Source of the DNA: Dysgonamonadaceae bacterium
Lineage (GTDB): Bacteria; Bacteroidota; Bacteroidia; Bacteroidales; Azobacteroidaceae
Assembly: GCA_031260045.1 (NCBI GenBank)
Contig: JAIRKO010000025.1
Span: 1 to 39,612, forward strand
Reading direction: 5' to 3'
DNA: 39,612 bases
Shown here: positions 17,968 to 25,844 of the stretch, piece after piece
How the letters are laid out: every line of letters starts with the position of its first letter
Numbering within the stretch: the first letter of the stretch is position 1
Position numbers and translations under genes: made by a program
Notes under the pieces: generated by a model
Database searches by the model: none
What the model saw: the letters and a program-made list of their open reading frames with translations, nothing else
Told to the model about the DNA's origin: nothing

Positions 17968-17996
17968 ACAGGTCAAAGAATTAATTGAGAACGGGG

Positions 17997-18004
17997 TAAA
18001 GGTA
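17997..18004 (-). promoter_or_regulatory. Weak -7 element for dprA
   Basis: Minus strand TACCTTTA matches TAnnTTTG at all but the last base; about 30 nt upstream of the dprA ATG. No clear -33 box. Confidence 0.3.
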
Positions 18005-18062
18005 GTAATAATATTCTATTCGGCAAAAGGGTATATTTACCCTGATATATAACAACTAACCA

Positions 18063-19799
18063 TTAATCATTATCACTAATCATTATTTTAAAAACCGTCT
18101 TTTCCGCACGAAGTATATATATTCCCCGCGGCAACCGAATAGCAACCCGCCCATCATCCCCTGCGCGAAACCTCAGCAACGTTTGTCCGGCAAGGGACAG
18201 GAGCGTGCAATCGCAGCCCCGCAGGTTGCGCAGGTGCAATGCGCCGTCGGCATAACGGATGCCCGTTGCCTGTGGGTCGGCGACGGTTACGGCGCATTCG
18301 GCGCGGAAATCCCCGTCGACAGTTGCAACGGTGATGACGGCTGCGCCGGGCGCGTCGGCAATCAGCAGCCCGTTGACGGTTACGATGGCTACGCGCGTGT
18401 CGGACGACGCCCACGTAATGGCTTTGTTCGTCGCGTCGGCAGGCTGTACGGCGGCGACGAGCATTGCCGTTTCGCCCGGCTGCATTTCCACAACGGACGG
18501 CTCAATCGCGACGCCCGTTACGGCTACCGTGTCGGGTTCGGGCGGCGCGGGCGGTGTAGGCGGTTCGGGTGGCGCGGGCGGCGTTTTCACCGTTACGCGA
18601 CATTCGGCGATATAGTACCCATCGTTTGTAATCACCCGAACGACGGTTTCCCCGTCGACGCGGGCGCGTACCGTACCTGCGGAGATTGACGCAACGGCGC
18701 TGTCGCCGGTTGTCCACCGAACGGTTTTATTCGTCGCGTCGGCAGGCAGAACGACAGCCGTGAGCGTTGTCGTTTCGCCCGGCTGCATCTCCACGGCGGA
18801 CGGCTCAATCGCAACGCCCGCCGCGAAAACGGGAACATCAACGTCGCGCCCAGTGAGATGAAGGTCTTCGGCGCCGGATACTTCGGTGGACGTTTCGCCC
18901 AGCCACCCGCAGTACTGGTTAACGCCGGTGTATACCTTCACGAAGTCGATTTCGGGCAGGTGCGCGGGGTTGCCGTCGCCGTCGACCGCCCATTCGATGC
19001 TGAAAGCCGAGCGGGCGACGGCGTTGGGCAGGTTATCGGCATATCCCCAATGATAGGCGTACAGCACGTAATAAGTGCCTTGCCCGCTTTCGTCCACATA
19101 GTTATCGGCGAGTTTCGTTCCCTCAAACGACAGCGTTTCGCCGTCCGTCCAAAGCGGATAATAGGACTGCGCGTGATAGGTGTTGCGGAAAAGGTATCCG
19201 TCGCCATGCCCGTTGGTCGTCCAGCGGATGTATTCAATGTCGTTGAGGGCGGGGTTGGAAGGATGAGGCGTGCGGGGCTTGTCGTCGTCGGGGCGATGGT
19301 AGGTGATGCGGTAATTGTGTATGGTCGCGGGTTTGCGGTATTCGCTGCCGGCGAGTTCATACCAGGGGTCGTCGGGCAAGCCGTTGCCGTTGGCGTCGCG
19401 GGCAACCATGACGATGCCCGGCTCCGCGCTTCCGCCCTCGCGTGGGGCTTCGCTGTTGGGGTTGGCGTCGGCATAGAAAGCGTTGCCCAGAATGTGGAAA
19501 TCATACTTTCCGGAAACGTTTTCTACGGGATGGTCGAAGCCGAAAACGATGTATCCGCCGTATCCGCCGAGCGTAATCATGCCGACGTTGTGGTTGGCTC
19601 CGGCGATGGCTTCTTCCGCCTTGCGGTTCATGTCTGCCTGCGTGTTGCCGGGGCGGTATTCGGGCAGTTCGTTGACAAACTGTCCCGGCGCGGGCATATA
19701 CTCATACACCCGATGGATATAGGGCGATTGCGATTGCATGATTGATGCCGTCCACAAGGCGGCAATCGCCGTTAACGCCATTTTTTTGTATTGTTTCAT
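18063..19799 (-). CDS. T9SS surface protein with two Ig-like (BIG2) domains, B12-locus accessory
   Basis: A 578-aa protein from the ATG at 19799; a TTG 15 bases upstream is possible. Numbering from the ATG: signal peptide to about residue 24; a conserved N-terminal domain to about 325 (YEYMPAPGQFVNELPEY, GMITLGGYGGYIVFGFDH, ILGNAFYADANPN, RDANGNGLPDDPWYELAG, VDFVKVYTGVNQ-like end) that I recognise from Bacteroidota 'cell surface proteins' but cannot assign a function. Two BIG2 domains follow at about 325-405 and 425-508, separated by a proline-rich linker (PPAPPEPPTPPAPPEP). A C-terminal T9SS-type sorting domain (about 525-578: LRNLRG, LPRGIYILRAEK) closes it. It is last in the riboswitch-btuB-btuG direction, 98 bp after btuG, so a role in corrinoid capture is inferred from context only. 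Confidence 0.75.
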   Translation of the reverse strand: MKQYKKMALTAIAALWTASIMQSQSPYIHRVYEYMPAPGQFVNELPEYRPGNTQADMNRKAEEAIAGANHNVGMITLGGYGGYIVFGFDHPVENVSGKYDFHILGNAFYADANPNSEAPREGGSAEPGIVMVARDANGNGLPDDPWYELAGSEYRKPATIHNYRITYHRPDDDKPRTPHPSNPALNDIEYIRWTTNGHGDGYLFRNTYHAQSYYPLWTDGETLSFEGTKLADNYVDESGQGTYYVLYAYHWGYADNLPNAVARSAFSIEWAVDGDGNPAHLPEIDFVKVYTGVNQYCGWLGETSTEVSGAEDLHLTGRDVDVPVFAAGVAIEPSAVEMQPGETTTLTAVVLPADATNKTVRWTTGDSAVASISAGTVRARVDGETVVRVITNDGYYIAECRVTVKTPPAPPEPPTPPAPPEPDTVAVTGVAIEPSVVEMQPGETAMLVAAVQPADATNKAITWASSDTRVAIVTVNGLLIADAPGAAVITVATVDGDFRAECAVTVADPQATGIRYADGALHLRNLRGCDCTLLSLAGQTLLRFRAGDDGRVAIRLPRGIYILRAEKTVFKIMISDND

Positions 19800-19897
19800 C
19801 TTGTTGTTATTCAAATTTATTTACCTTATGACGCATTAATTCGTTCGCGTTCCCGTTTAGTTCATGTTATGGAGAGGCGCTTCATAACTCTTAGTTC

Positions 19898-21031
19898 TTA
19901 ACTCTCCTCACTCCGCAACGCAAAATGCGCCGGAATATCCCCCGTGCGAACCTCCCATTTCAACTGCCCGTTCCTGTCGAAACAATACAGAAAACCGGGC
20001 GAAACGTAATTCACGGCGTCCGTCACATAAATGTCCTTCGTCAGCGGATGCACAAGGATGCCGTAAGGTATTTTTATTTTCCGCTCCGTGCCGTCGGTGA
20101 TGAAATTTCGCGTTACAATCTCGTTTTTTGCCACGTCAACAATGCCGTAAGTGATTTCGTTCGACATGGAAATATAGCTCCACGCCACGCTGTAAAGGTA
20201 GAGCGAATCGCCGTCCAGATGGAAATTGGAAACGGCAATGTTGAGCGAATCAATCAGTCGGTCGATCGCCATGTTAATCCGGTAAAGGCGCGAGGGCTGT
20301 TCGTAATAATCCCCCCGCGAACTTACCCACAAATTACCGTGCCGGTCGGCACGCAGACGGTGCAGGTTGCGGGCGACTTCAATGCGTTTGGTCTCGGTAA
20401 ACGACGGAATATCTATCACCGAAACCGTGTTTTCGTAATTCGGGTTCATGTATCCGCCCGAATTAGCCACGTAAATCTTATTACCGACAATCTCCAGTTC
20501 GTCGGGCTGAAAACCGACGAGGCAACGCGCCAGCACCTGCAAAGTAGCCGTATCCACTTTGGCTACATAGCCCCGCTGCTCGTAATCGGGGTCGAGTTTC
20601 ACCGGTCCGGCATATGAGGTAACATACGCAAAACCACCGTGAAACCTAATGTAGCGGCAGTTGGGAATATCAATCCGCCCGATGCGTTCGGCGGTGTGTT
20701 TGTCCATCACTTCGATTTTATTTGAGCAGTTAATCACGGCATACAGGCGGCTGCCATAAATTTGCAGATCGTTGCCCACATCGCCCAGTTCCTTGGGAAC
20801 GGACGGATTGGCTGCGCCGTAGATATTGCGGTGATATTCGCCTGTGGTGCAATCGTAATAATCGAGCGTGGATTTGTTGCTGCCCATATTGCCCTCGTTC
20901 AGCAAATAAAAACCGAGTATCCCCGTGTCGGATGGCGCAACGGGAATCACTTCGGGTTCAAAAACCTCCGCTTCCTCGCGGCAGGACGCCAAACATAAAG
21001 CCGCAATACTTATGCAAATTAGTTTATTCAT
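19898..21031 (-). CDS. btuG: BtuG-like surface beta-propeller lipoprotein (DUF5074/YncE type)
   Basis: A 377-aa lipoprotein with lipobox CLASC (Cys17) followed by REEAEVFEPE, an acidic stretch resembling the Bacteroidota surface export signal. The rest is a YncE-like propeller: repeated blade segments such as GFYLLNEGNMGSNKSTLDYYD, RLYAVINCSNKIEVMDKH, KIYVANSGGYMN, NTVSVIDIPSF, LWVSSRGDY, DIYVTDAVNY. In Bacteroides, BtuG is such a propeller lipoprotein; it binds vitamin B12 very tightly and caps the BtuB transporter. Here the gene follows a BtuB-like receptor and a cobalamin riboswitch on the same strand, which supports the call. A 742-bp gap with an opposed toxin-antitoxin module separates it from btuB. 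Direct evidence for B12 binding is lacking. Confidence 0.8.
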   Translation of the reverse strand: MNKLICISIAALCLASCREEAEVFEPEVIPVAPSDTGILGFYLLNEGNMGSNKSTLDYYDCTTGEYHRNIYGAANPSVPKELGDVGNDLQIYGSRLYAVINCSNKIEVMDKHTAERIGRIDIPNCRYIRFHGGFAYVTSYAGPVKLDPDYEQRGYVAKVDTATLQVLARCLVGFQPDELEIVGNKIYVANSGGYMNPNYENTVSVIDIPSFTETKRIEVARNLHRLRADRHGNLWVSSRGDYYEQPSRLYRINMAIDRLIDSLNIAVSNFHLDGDSLYLYSVAWSYISMSNEITYGIVDVAKNEIVTRNFITDGTERKIKIPYGILVHPLTKDIYVTDAVNYVSPGFLYCFDRNGQLKWEVRTGDIPAHFALRSEES

Positions 21032-21041
21032 AATCTTTTTG

Positions 21042-21049
21042 TATTTTTG
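21042..21049 (+). promoter_or_regulatory. Possible -7 element for the toxin-antitoxin module
   Basis: TATTTTTG matches TAnnTTTG, about 40 nt upstream of the antitoxin ATG; no clear -33 box. AT-rich sequence makes chance matches likely. Confidence 0.3.
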
Positions 21050-21092
21050 TACCGGTTTATTTATCTTTTATATTATTTAATTTTTACACCTA

Positions 21093-21290
21093 ATGACTTA
21101 CAATAAAAAAACAGAAGCCCTCAATGCGGTTCAAGAACCTGCCGCCGCGCAAGAAGCGATAAAGATTGAAAACCATGATATTCCGCTTGACGAAAACGGC
21201 GTTCCCATCGGTATTCCATGGGAAGTAGTGTTGGAAGCCATGTATGATGACCTTTCCGAACATTACGGCGTTGATTTACGTACATTATAA
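21093..21290 (+). CDS. Putative antitoxin of a ParE/RelE-type module
   Basis: A 65-aa acidic protein (IENHDIPLDENGVPIGIPWEVVLEAMYDDL and a C-terminal HYGVDLRTL, quoted in parts) with no signal peptide or membrane segment. Its size, position 53 bp ahead of a ParE-like toxin reading frame, and same orientation suggest it is the antitoxin. The N-terminal half is low-complexity and probably flexible. It is transcribed against the btuB-btuG direction. I do not recognise a DNA-binding motif, so autoregulation cannot be claimed. Confidence 0.6.
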   Translation: MTYNKKTEALNAVQEPAAAQEAIKIENHDIPLDENGVPIGIPWEVVLEAMYDDLSEHYGVDLRTL

Positions 21291-21343
21291 AATCTTTAAA
21301 TCCAAGCGTCATATAACCTTAAAAAAACCAAAACCATGTCCAT

Positions 21344-21642
21344 ATGAAAAAATACAATGTTATTTTCTCTATTGAAGCAAGGGATGATATCGAAGAACTG
21401 AAACGGTATATAAAACAAGAACTGAAATTGCCGGATACAGCTGCCATTATATAAACGATTTGAAGACGGCTATCTGGAAACTTTCCTATTATGCCGCGTC
21501 CATCGGTGTTAATCAATATATTCAAACAAAGTTCGGCGTTGACGCCCGACACATCACTTTCAAAAAGATGGCTATTATTTACGTTATCAAAGATGATACG
21601 GTATATATTAAGCGGATTATACCCAGTTCTTTGATTTATTAA
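21344..21642 (+). pseudogene. ParE/RelE-family toxin, frameshifted
   Basis: From the ATG at 21344 the frame reads MKKYNVIFSIEARDDIEELK...LPDTAAII and stops at about 21454. Another frame of the same strand then continues YINDLKTAIWKLSYYAASIG...KKMAIIYVIKDDTVYIKRIIPSS to a TAA at 21642. The two halves together make a normal 99-aa ParE/RelE toxin (N-terminal beta strand plus helix pair, then the C-terminal sheet ending VYIKRI). Total length 299 bp is one base short of 100 codons, so a single-base deletion near 21445..21455 explains it. The toxin is therefore probably inactive unless the base is a sequencing error or is bypassed by frameshifting. Confidence 0.75.
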
Positions 21643-21661
21643 TTATTCGTATTGGTGCGAG

Positions 21662-21756
21662 GTTGTTTTAAAGCCCGCCATCATTGCGGGCGTAGCGGAG
21701 ACCTGCAATCCGTTTTTCGGGGGATCCCGCGTCAAGCGCGGGATGACGGGTTTTTT
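21662..21756. repeat. Dispersed repeat family B, copy after the toxin gene
   Basis: Contains CCCGCCATCATTGCGGGCG, GTAGCGGAGACCTGCAATCC and then ATCCCGCG...CGCGGGATGACGGG. The first half is the reverse complement of motifs at 12640 and 24690; similar 'GTCATCCTGCG' and 'GACGCGGGAT' motifs recur at 24660. Confidence 0.55.
21724..21756 (+). terminator. Rho-independent terminator after the toxin gene
   Basis: ATCCCGCG (21724..21731) and CGCGGGAT (21737..21744) form an 8-bp stem with a 5-nt loop; GACGGG and six T's follow. It works in the plus direction; the minus strand lacks a U-tract, so btuB transcripts could read through. Confidence 0.6.
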
Positions 21757-21773
21757 GCCACAAACCCAATACT

Positions 21774-23780
21774 TCACATCTCCACTTTCAAAACAATTTT
21801 AAAATGCCGCCCCGGCATCGGATAATTCAACACCACATCATACTGCTGATTCAAAATATTATTGATTTCCACCGACAACCTTGTTTTCACTTTTCCGAAA
21901 CCGATTGTTTTACCCACCGTCAAATCGTGCGTGTACCAAGGCTGTTCATAATTCTCACGAATGTTTGCCGAATGATGATACCGCTCGCCGACATAAATAA
22001 AACCGTAATTCAAATCCCAAGTTTTCCAAATCCCGTTTGCCGTTACCGAGCCGCTGTGCCGGGGGATGTAAGCGATTTGCCCGCCATACCACGGGCTTGC
22101 CGGGTCGGTAAAATCCTGCGCCTCTTGGCGAGTGTAGCTCAAACCCGTATTCAGCAGGATACCGGCGGGCAACCTCCATCCCGTTTGCGCCGACACATCC
22201 GCACCGCGAATTTCCACATAACCCAGATTCATCATCATCCACCGGAACTGCCCGTTGCCTTTGGGAATAGCCGTGATTTTGTCCGTAACCTCGCTGTAAT
22301 ACGCATCGGCGCGAATATTCAAATGCGCGACCGCCCCCGTCGCGAAATTCTCCTCGTAATGAAGACCGGCGTTGTATTGCACCGTATATTCGGGGTTTAA
22401 AGCAATGTTTCCGACATCGGTGTAGTACAGGTCGTTGAAAGTGGGCATCCGAAAAATGCGCTTGTAAAAAGCGCGGATATTCAAATTTTCGTTTTTCAGC
22501 GGTTTGCACGACAGGAAAACGGCGGGCGTATATTCCCGCTTGTCCTTTACATGGGCGACATTTTCAAAAACAAATGTTCCCAAAACGCTTGCCTGTGCTT
22601 TGAATTGCCCCGCTTCAAACGCCGTTGCCAATGCCGCAAGCGCAGTGTTCCGCACGGGGAAGATAAAATTTTTCAAATCGGAACGCAACGCATTCCACTG
22701 ATAATCCGCAGAAAAACTGACGTCCCAGTTTTCCATGACGGTATATTTGTTTGCAAGTGAAGCGTAAATTTCCCGTTGCAAAAAACGATTGTCGAGATAC
22801 ATCAGGGTCGTGTCGGGATTGAGGTAACGCATCCTATCGTCGGCATATTTTATATTCAGTAGCATTTCATACTTTGGGGGCAGTGGAAACGGATTTTCTG
22901 CCGAAAACTGCGCGAAGAAATTTCTGTCCCATTGTCGTTGCGAGCGTTTCCACACATTATTGACAATCGCGCCGGGGATGCCTTTTTCGGAATCGTAAAA
23001 ATAAATTTTCCCATGCCACCGACCGTTGCCGGCGGTGTGTCCATTCAGTCCGCCTTCGAGCCGCAGGGAATGAATGTCGCCGTTTTGCCGGATGGCGGCG
23101 GTGTCCCACGCCACCGTTTTGTCGGACAATATTTTACGGTAACGAAACGGATATTTCCCCGACGAATAAACGTATTCAGCATTGATGGACGACGAAACGT
23201 TTTCGGTGATTTTCCATTCCCACAGGACGGACGGGTTGACCAAATCGAACGATCCGACGCGGAAACGGGATATGAGATTATGGTTTTTGCTGCCAATAAA
23301 TCGCGGACGGCGGGTGCGCAGATACACAGTCCCCGCCGAACCGAAATCTTTGGCAGACTGGAAAATCTCGCTTTTCTGCCCGTTGTATAAACTGATTTCT
23401 TCGATATTATCCAACGAAAATTTACCCAAATCAATCTGTCCGTTTTGGGCGTTGCCGAGTTGTATTCCGTCGTAAAACACCCCCAGATGATGAGTTCCCA
23501 TACTGCGTATATCAACGGTTTTCAGCCCGCCGACGCCGCCGTAATCCTTGATTTGCACACCCGAAAAATAGCGGATGGCGTCGGCAACCGAAAAACTACT
23601 CAACGCCTCCAGCCGTTTGCCCGAAAGCCGTTGCGAAGGAATCACTTCGCGGTAACGATTCCGCCGGGCAACCACCGTCACTTCGTCTAATTGCCGGATG
23701 CTGTCGGTTTTTCCCTGTGCAATCGTCGGCGTTTGCAACAAAAGCAGGAAACACAAGTGCAATGCCCTGTCCAAAGACAT
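21774..23780 (-). CDS. btuB: BtuB-like TonB-dependent vitamin B12 receptor
   Basis: A 668-aa outer membrane transporter. Signal peptide to about residue 22 (TIAQ), TonB box DEVTVVA at 32-38, plug domain about 50-160 (SVADAIRYFSGVQIKDYGGVGG by its parts, VDIRSMGTHHLGVFYDGIQLGN, GSAGTVYLRTRRP), then a 22-strand barrel with the usual late segments (NEPYTVQYNAGLHYEENF-like NPEYTVQYNAG, TGLSYTRQEA, VEINNILNQQYDVVLNYPMPGRHFKIVLKV by its ends). The barrel lacks the long N-terminal extension of SusC proteins, which fits BtuB and iron-type receptors. The cobalamin riboswitch 120 bp upstream makes cobalamin or another corrinoid the likely substrate. No btuFCD inner-membrane genes are in the window. Confidence 0.87.
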   Translation of the reverse strand: MSLDRALHLCFLLLLQTPTIAQGKTDSIRQLDEVTVVARRNRYREVIPSQRLSGKRLEALSSFSVADAIRYFSGVQIKDYGGVGGLKTVDIRSMGTHHLGVFYDGIQLGNAQNGQIDLGKFSLDNIEEISLYNGQKSEIFQSAKDFGSAGTVYLRTRRPRFIGSKNHNLISRFRVGSFDLVNPSVLWEWKITENVSSSINAEYVYSSGKYPFRYRKILSDKTVAWDTAAIRQNGDIHSLRLEGGLNGHTAGNGRWHGKIYFYDSEKGIPGAIVNNVWKRSQRQWDRNFFAQFSAENPFPLPPKYEMLLNIKYADDRMRYLNPDTTLMYLDNRFLQREIYASLANKYTVMENWDVSFSADYQWNALRSDLKNFIFPVRNTALAALATAFEAGQFKAQASVLGTFVFENVAHVKDKREYTPAVFLSCKPLKNENLNIRAFYKRIFRMPTFNDLYYTDVGNIALNPEYTVQYNAGLHYEENFATGAVAHLNIRADAYYSEVTDKITAIPKGNGQFRWMMMNLGYVEIRGADVSAQTGWRLPAGILLNTGLSYTRQEAQDFTDPASPWYGGQIAYIPRHSGSVTANGIWKTWDLNYGFIYVGERYHHSANIRENYEQPWYTHDLTVGKTIGFGKVKTRLSVEINNILNQQYDVVLNYPMPGRHFKIVLKVEM

Positions 23781-23822
23781 AAAAAGCCGTTTAAAATGGT
23801 TATTAAACAGCTCTCAAACAAT

Positions 23823-23864
23823 AAAAAACGGTGATAAACGCGGCAGGAACATGCCTTGCTGTTT
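23823..23864 (-). terminator. Possible expression-platform terminator of riboswitch 1
   Basis: On the minus strand AAAC...GGCA / TGCC...GTTT can pair imperfectly (23864..23836) and six T's follow at 23828..23823. The end of the aptamer region lies just upstream. A matching hairpin is at 28642..28672 after riboswitch 2. Pairing was judged by eye. Confidence 0.4.
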
Positions 23865-23900
23865 GTCGCCGGCTCTATTCCTCGAAAGCCTTAAACTTAT

Positions 23901-24085
23901 CGACTTCGGCAGGTCTTCTGACTTGCTCCATCTTTGAAACGCCCTTCCCGTTCCCCATCGGAACAGTGGATTTGAGTATTGTTCAAAGACTTTTGGCGGA
24001 GCTTACAGCAGCGGGTCTGTTCGGGATTTTCACCCGATTCCCTTTTCAGCGCCTTTCCCGGACGGGGAAGAACGTCTCCAAAGTC
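23901..24085 (-). ncRNA. Cobalamin riboswitch 1 (upstream of btuB)
   Basis: Read on the minus strand it has the class hallmarks in order: GACTTTGG pairing with CCGAAGTC as P1, GGCGCTGAAAAGGGAATCGGGTG, AAATCCCGAACAGACCCGC, TGCTGTAA, TCCACTG...GGGAAGG, and the B12 box GTCAGAAGACCTGCC (23922..23908). It lies between its own promoter (24091..24120) and btuB. Corrinoid binding should repress btuB and the downstream genes. Nearly the whole element is repeated at 28420..28604 on the other strand. Confidence 0.92.
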
Positions 24086-24090
24086 GGGGG

Positions 24091-24120
24091 CAAAAGTACG
24101 AAAAATTTGTATATCTCAAA
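24091..24120 (-). promoter_or_regulatory. Promoter of riboswitch 1 / btuB
   Basis: Minus strand TACTTTTG (24098..24091) as -7 and TTTG (24120..24117) as -33, 18 bp apart. The start site would fall at the 5' edge of the aptamer P1 stem. Riboswitch 2 has the same TACTTTTG box. Confidence 0.65.
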
Positions 24121-24160
24121 GATATTTTTTTACGGGGATGCAAAATCTATTTTTTATTCC

Positions 24161-24168
24161 TACCTTTG
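24161..24168 (+). promoter_or_regulatory. -7 element of tRNA-Ser
   Basis: TACCTTTG matches TAnnTTTG; the start would be roughly 10-12 nt before the mature tRNA 5' end. It is divergent from the riboswitch 1 promoter. Confidence 0.5.
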
Positions 24169-24186
24169 CCCCGCTTTTGACCTCAA

Positions 24187-24274
24187 GGAAAGGTGCTCGA
24201 GTGGTTGAAGAGGCACGCCTGGAAAGCGTGTAAACGCCTAAAGTGTTTCACGGGTTCGAATCCCGTCCTTTCCG
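24187..24274 (+). tRNA. tRNA-Ser (anticodon GGA)
   Basis: 88 nt. Acceptor GGAAAGG (24187..24193) pairs with CCTTTCC (24267..24273), discriminator G24274. Anticodon arm CACGC-CTGGAAA-GCGTG gives anticodon GGA at 24221..24223. A long variable arm (AAAC/GTTT stem) marks a class II tRNA as expected for serine, and the T arm is CGGGTTCGAATCCCG. The 3' CCA is not encoded (GCA follows). Confidence 0.95.
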
Positions 24275-24433
24275 CAATGAACCCGCGTAGTCATCTATTT
24301 CAAGCGACAAGGACTAAAACAGGAACTAATACTACGCTTTTGCTTGCCGGGATATAAAAAACCCAAAGCAAAACAACAATGAATTTCTTTTCCAAAAAAG
24401 AGCCATTCAAAGAACGTCTTACAAAATAACCAT

Positions 24434-24441
24434 TACCTTTG
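24434..24441 (+). promoter_or_regulatory. Possible -7 element upstream of pyrF
   Basis: TACCTTTGCATCGG fits TAnnTTTG and the common GCATC that follows it in this genome (compare TATCTTTGCATCCG before efp). It lies 320 bp ahead of pyrF, with repeats between; no -33 box is clear. Confidence 0.4.
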
Positions 24442-24533
24442 CATCGGTTAAAACTATAAATTCGGCAGGAAACCTATTTCTTACTACTAAGTTATGTGTG
24501 AAAAATTAAATTATATTTTTTTAATTTTTTATT

Positions 24534-24616
24534 CTGGATTGCTTCAGGATTTGCTTTCGCAATGACGCTAAAGTCGTAGCCGTCATTGCGAACCGCAAAG
24601 CGGTGAAGCAATCCGG
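24534..24616. repeat. Family B palindromic element (CTGGATTGCTTCA ... TGAAGCAATCCGG)
   Basis: Terminal arms 24534..24546 and 24604..24616 match at 12 of 13 positions when reverse-complemented. The inside has further pairing (TTCGCAATGACG and CGTCATTGCGAA). This is the most complete copy of the element in the window. Confidence 0.7.
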
Positions 24617-24759
24617 AAAAAATAATATGAATTAATTATGAGGCTGTTTCAAAATTCCTGTCATCCTGCGATTGACGCGGGATTTTCTGCAAAAATCCTT
24701 GAATTGCAGGTCTTTCGCTTCGCCCGCAATGATGGCAATTTCTTTAATTAAAATAAATA

Positions 24760-25581
24760 ATGACAAAACAACAATTATTCGAAAACATAAAAAAAAAGCA
24801 ATCCTTCCTCTGTGTAGGATTAGACACGGATATAAAAAAAATCCCGCCGCATCTGCTGCGGGAAGAAGACCCCGTTTTTGCCTTCAACAAAGCCATCATT
24901 GACGCTACTGCCGATTATTGCACAGCCTACAAACCCAATTCGGCATTTTACGAAAGTCTGGGTTATAAAGGGCAACTGTCGCTCGAAAAGACCGTAAACT
25001 ACATCAGGCGGAATTATCCCGATCAATTCGTAATTGCCGACGCCAAACGTGGCGACATCGGAAACACTTCGGAAATGTATGCCCGCGCCGTTTTCGACAA
25101 TTCCGGTTTCGATGCCGTAACGGTGGCGCCCTACATGGGCGAAGACAGCGTGAAACCTTTTCTCGGCTATCCCGGTAAATGGGTGATTTTGTTGGCATTG
25201 ACTTCCAACAAAGGCGCCGATGATTTTCAACTGACGTCCGGCACGGATGGGGAAAGGCTATTTGAAAAAGTCCTGCGAAAGTCGCAGGAATGGGCTTCCG
25301 ACGAAGAGATGATGTATGTGGCGGGCGCCACGCAGGGAAAGCTGTTTGCGGACATACGGAAAATTGCGCCCGATCATTTCTTGCTCGTTCCGGGCGTCGG
25401 AGCGCAGGGCGGAAGTTTGGCGGAAGTGGCGAAATACGGGATGAACAGGCAATGCGGGTTACTGGTCAATTCTTCGCGGCAGATTCTTTATGCCGACCCT
25501 ACGGAGCGTTTTGCAGAAGCGGCGCGGCGGGAAGCGCGGAAAGTCAGCGAGGAAATGGCAGTGTATCTGCGGGATGTATAA
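24760..25581 (+). CDS. pyrF: Orotidine 5'-phosphate decarboxylase (type 2)
   Basis: A 273-aa cytosolic enzyme that makes UMP from OMP in pyrimidine synthesis. The catalytic block [10 protein letters not shown] has the charge-relay residues D94, K96 and D99. FLCVGLDTD near the N-terminus and [12 protein letters not shown], then VPGVGAQGG, are substrate-phosphate binding segments. The length of about 273 aa and this motif set are those of the type 2 PyrF found in Bacteroidota and actinobacteria, longer than E. coli PyrF. It converges with yidD with three bases between the stops. Confidence 0.95.
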   Translation: MTKQQLFENIKKKQSFLCVGLDTDIKKIPPHLLREEDPVFAFNKAIIDATADYCTAYKPNSAFYESLGYKGQLSLEKTVNYIRRNYPDQFVIADAKRGDIGNTSEMYARAVFDNSGFDAVTVAPYMGEDSVKPFLGYPGKWVILLALTSNKGADDFQLTSGTDGERLFEKVLRKSQEWASDEEMMYVAGATQGKLFADIRKIAPDHFLLVPGVGAQGGSLAEVAKYGMNRQCGLLVNSSRQILYADPTERFAEAARREARKVSEEMAVYLRDV

Positions 25582-25584
25582 AAA

Positions 25585-25827
25585 TCACGGCACGGGATCA
25601 TACCCGTGTCCGCCGCAGGGATGACATCGCGAAATGCGTTTCACAGACAGCCATCCGCCCCTCACCGCCCCATATTTTTTGATTGCCTGCATGGCATATT
25701 CCGAACAGGTCGGAAGGTAGCGGCACGAAGGAGACGTCAGCGGGGAAATGCAGTATTTGTAAAAATAAACGGGAATCAGGGTGATGAGGATTCCTGTTTT
25801 TTTTATTGTTTTCCTGATTGATTTCAT
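25585..25827 (-). CDS. yidD: Membrane protein insertion efficiency factor YidD
   Basis: An 80-aa protein whose core is [56 protein letters not shown] (quoted in parts: [11 protein letters not shown] and [14 protein letters not shown]), the YidD signature with its conserved cysteines. An N-terminal amphipathic/hydrophobic helix anchors it at the inner membrane, where the family helps YidC-mediated insertion. I place the start at the ATG at 25827, which has AGGAG about 11 bp upstream; a TTG at 25848 that overlaps the fabD stop would add seven residues. It is co-directional with fabD, not in the classical rpmH-rnpA-yidC setting. Confidence 0.9.
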   Translation of the reverse strand: MKSIRKTIKKTGILITLIPVYFYKYCISPLTSPSCRYLPTCSEYAMQAIKKYGAVRGGWLSVKRISRCHPCGGHGYDPVP

Positions 25828-25844
25828 GTTCTTTATTACTCCTG

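Larger units (their letters stand above)
24275..24759. other. 485-bp gene-free stretch: promoter and two repeat elements
   Basis: No credible reading frame. It holds a TACCTTTG -7-like box (24434..24441), an AT-rich segment with ATGTGTGAAAAATTAAATTA, the palindromic family B element at 24534..24616, and a second family B fragment at 24645..24740 (GTCATCCTGCG, GACGCGGGAT, CGCCCGCAATGATGGC). The repeats lie between the promoter-like box and pyrF. Confidence 0.6.

Noticed and set aside
18858-19745. 295-codon plus-strand open frame over the B12-locus surface protein
   Set aside because: Valine/glycine/alanine-rich shadow of the real minus-strand gene, no recognisable fold or start context.
23979-24233. 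Small plus-strand open frames over the riboswitch 1 region
   Set aside because: They are the complement of the structured riboswitch RNA and run into tRNA-Ser; a matching false frame appears at riboswitch 2.
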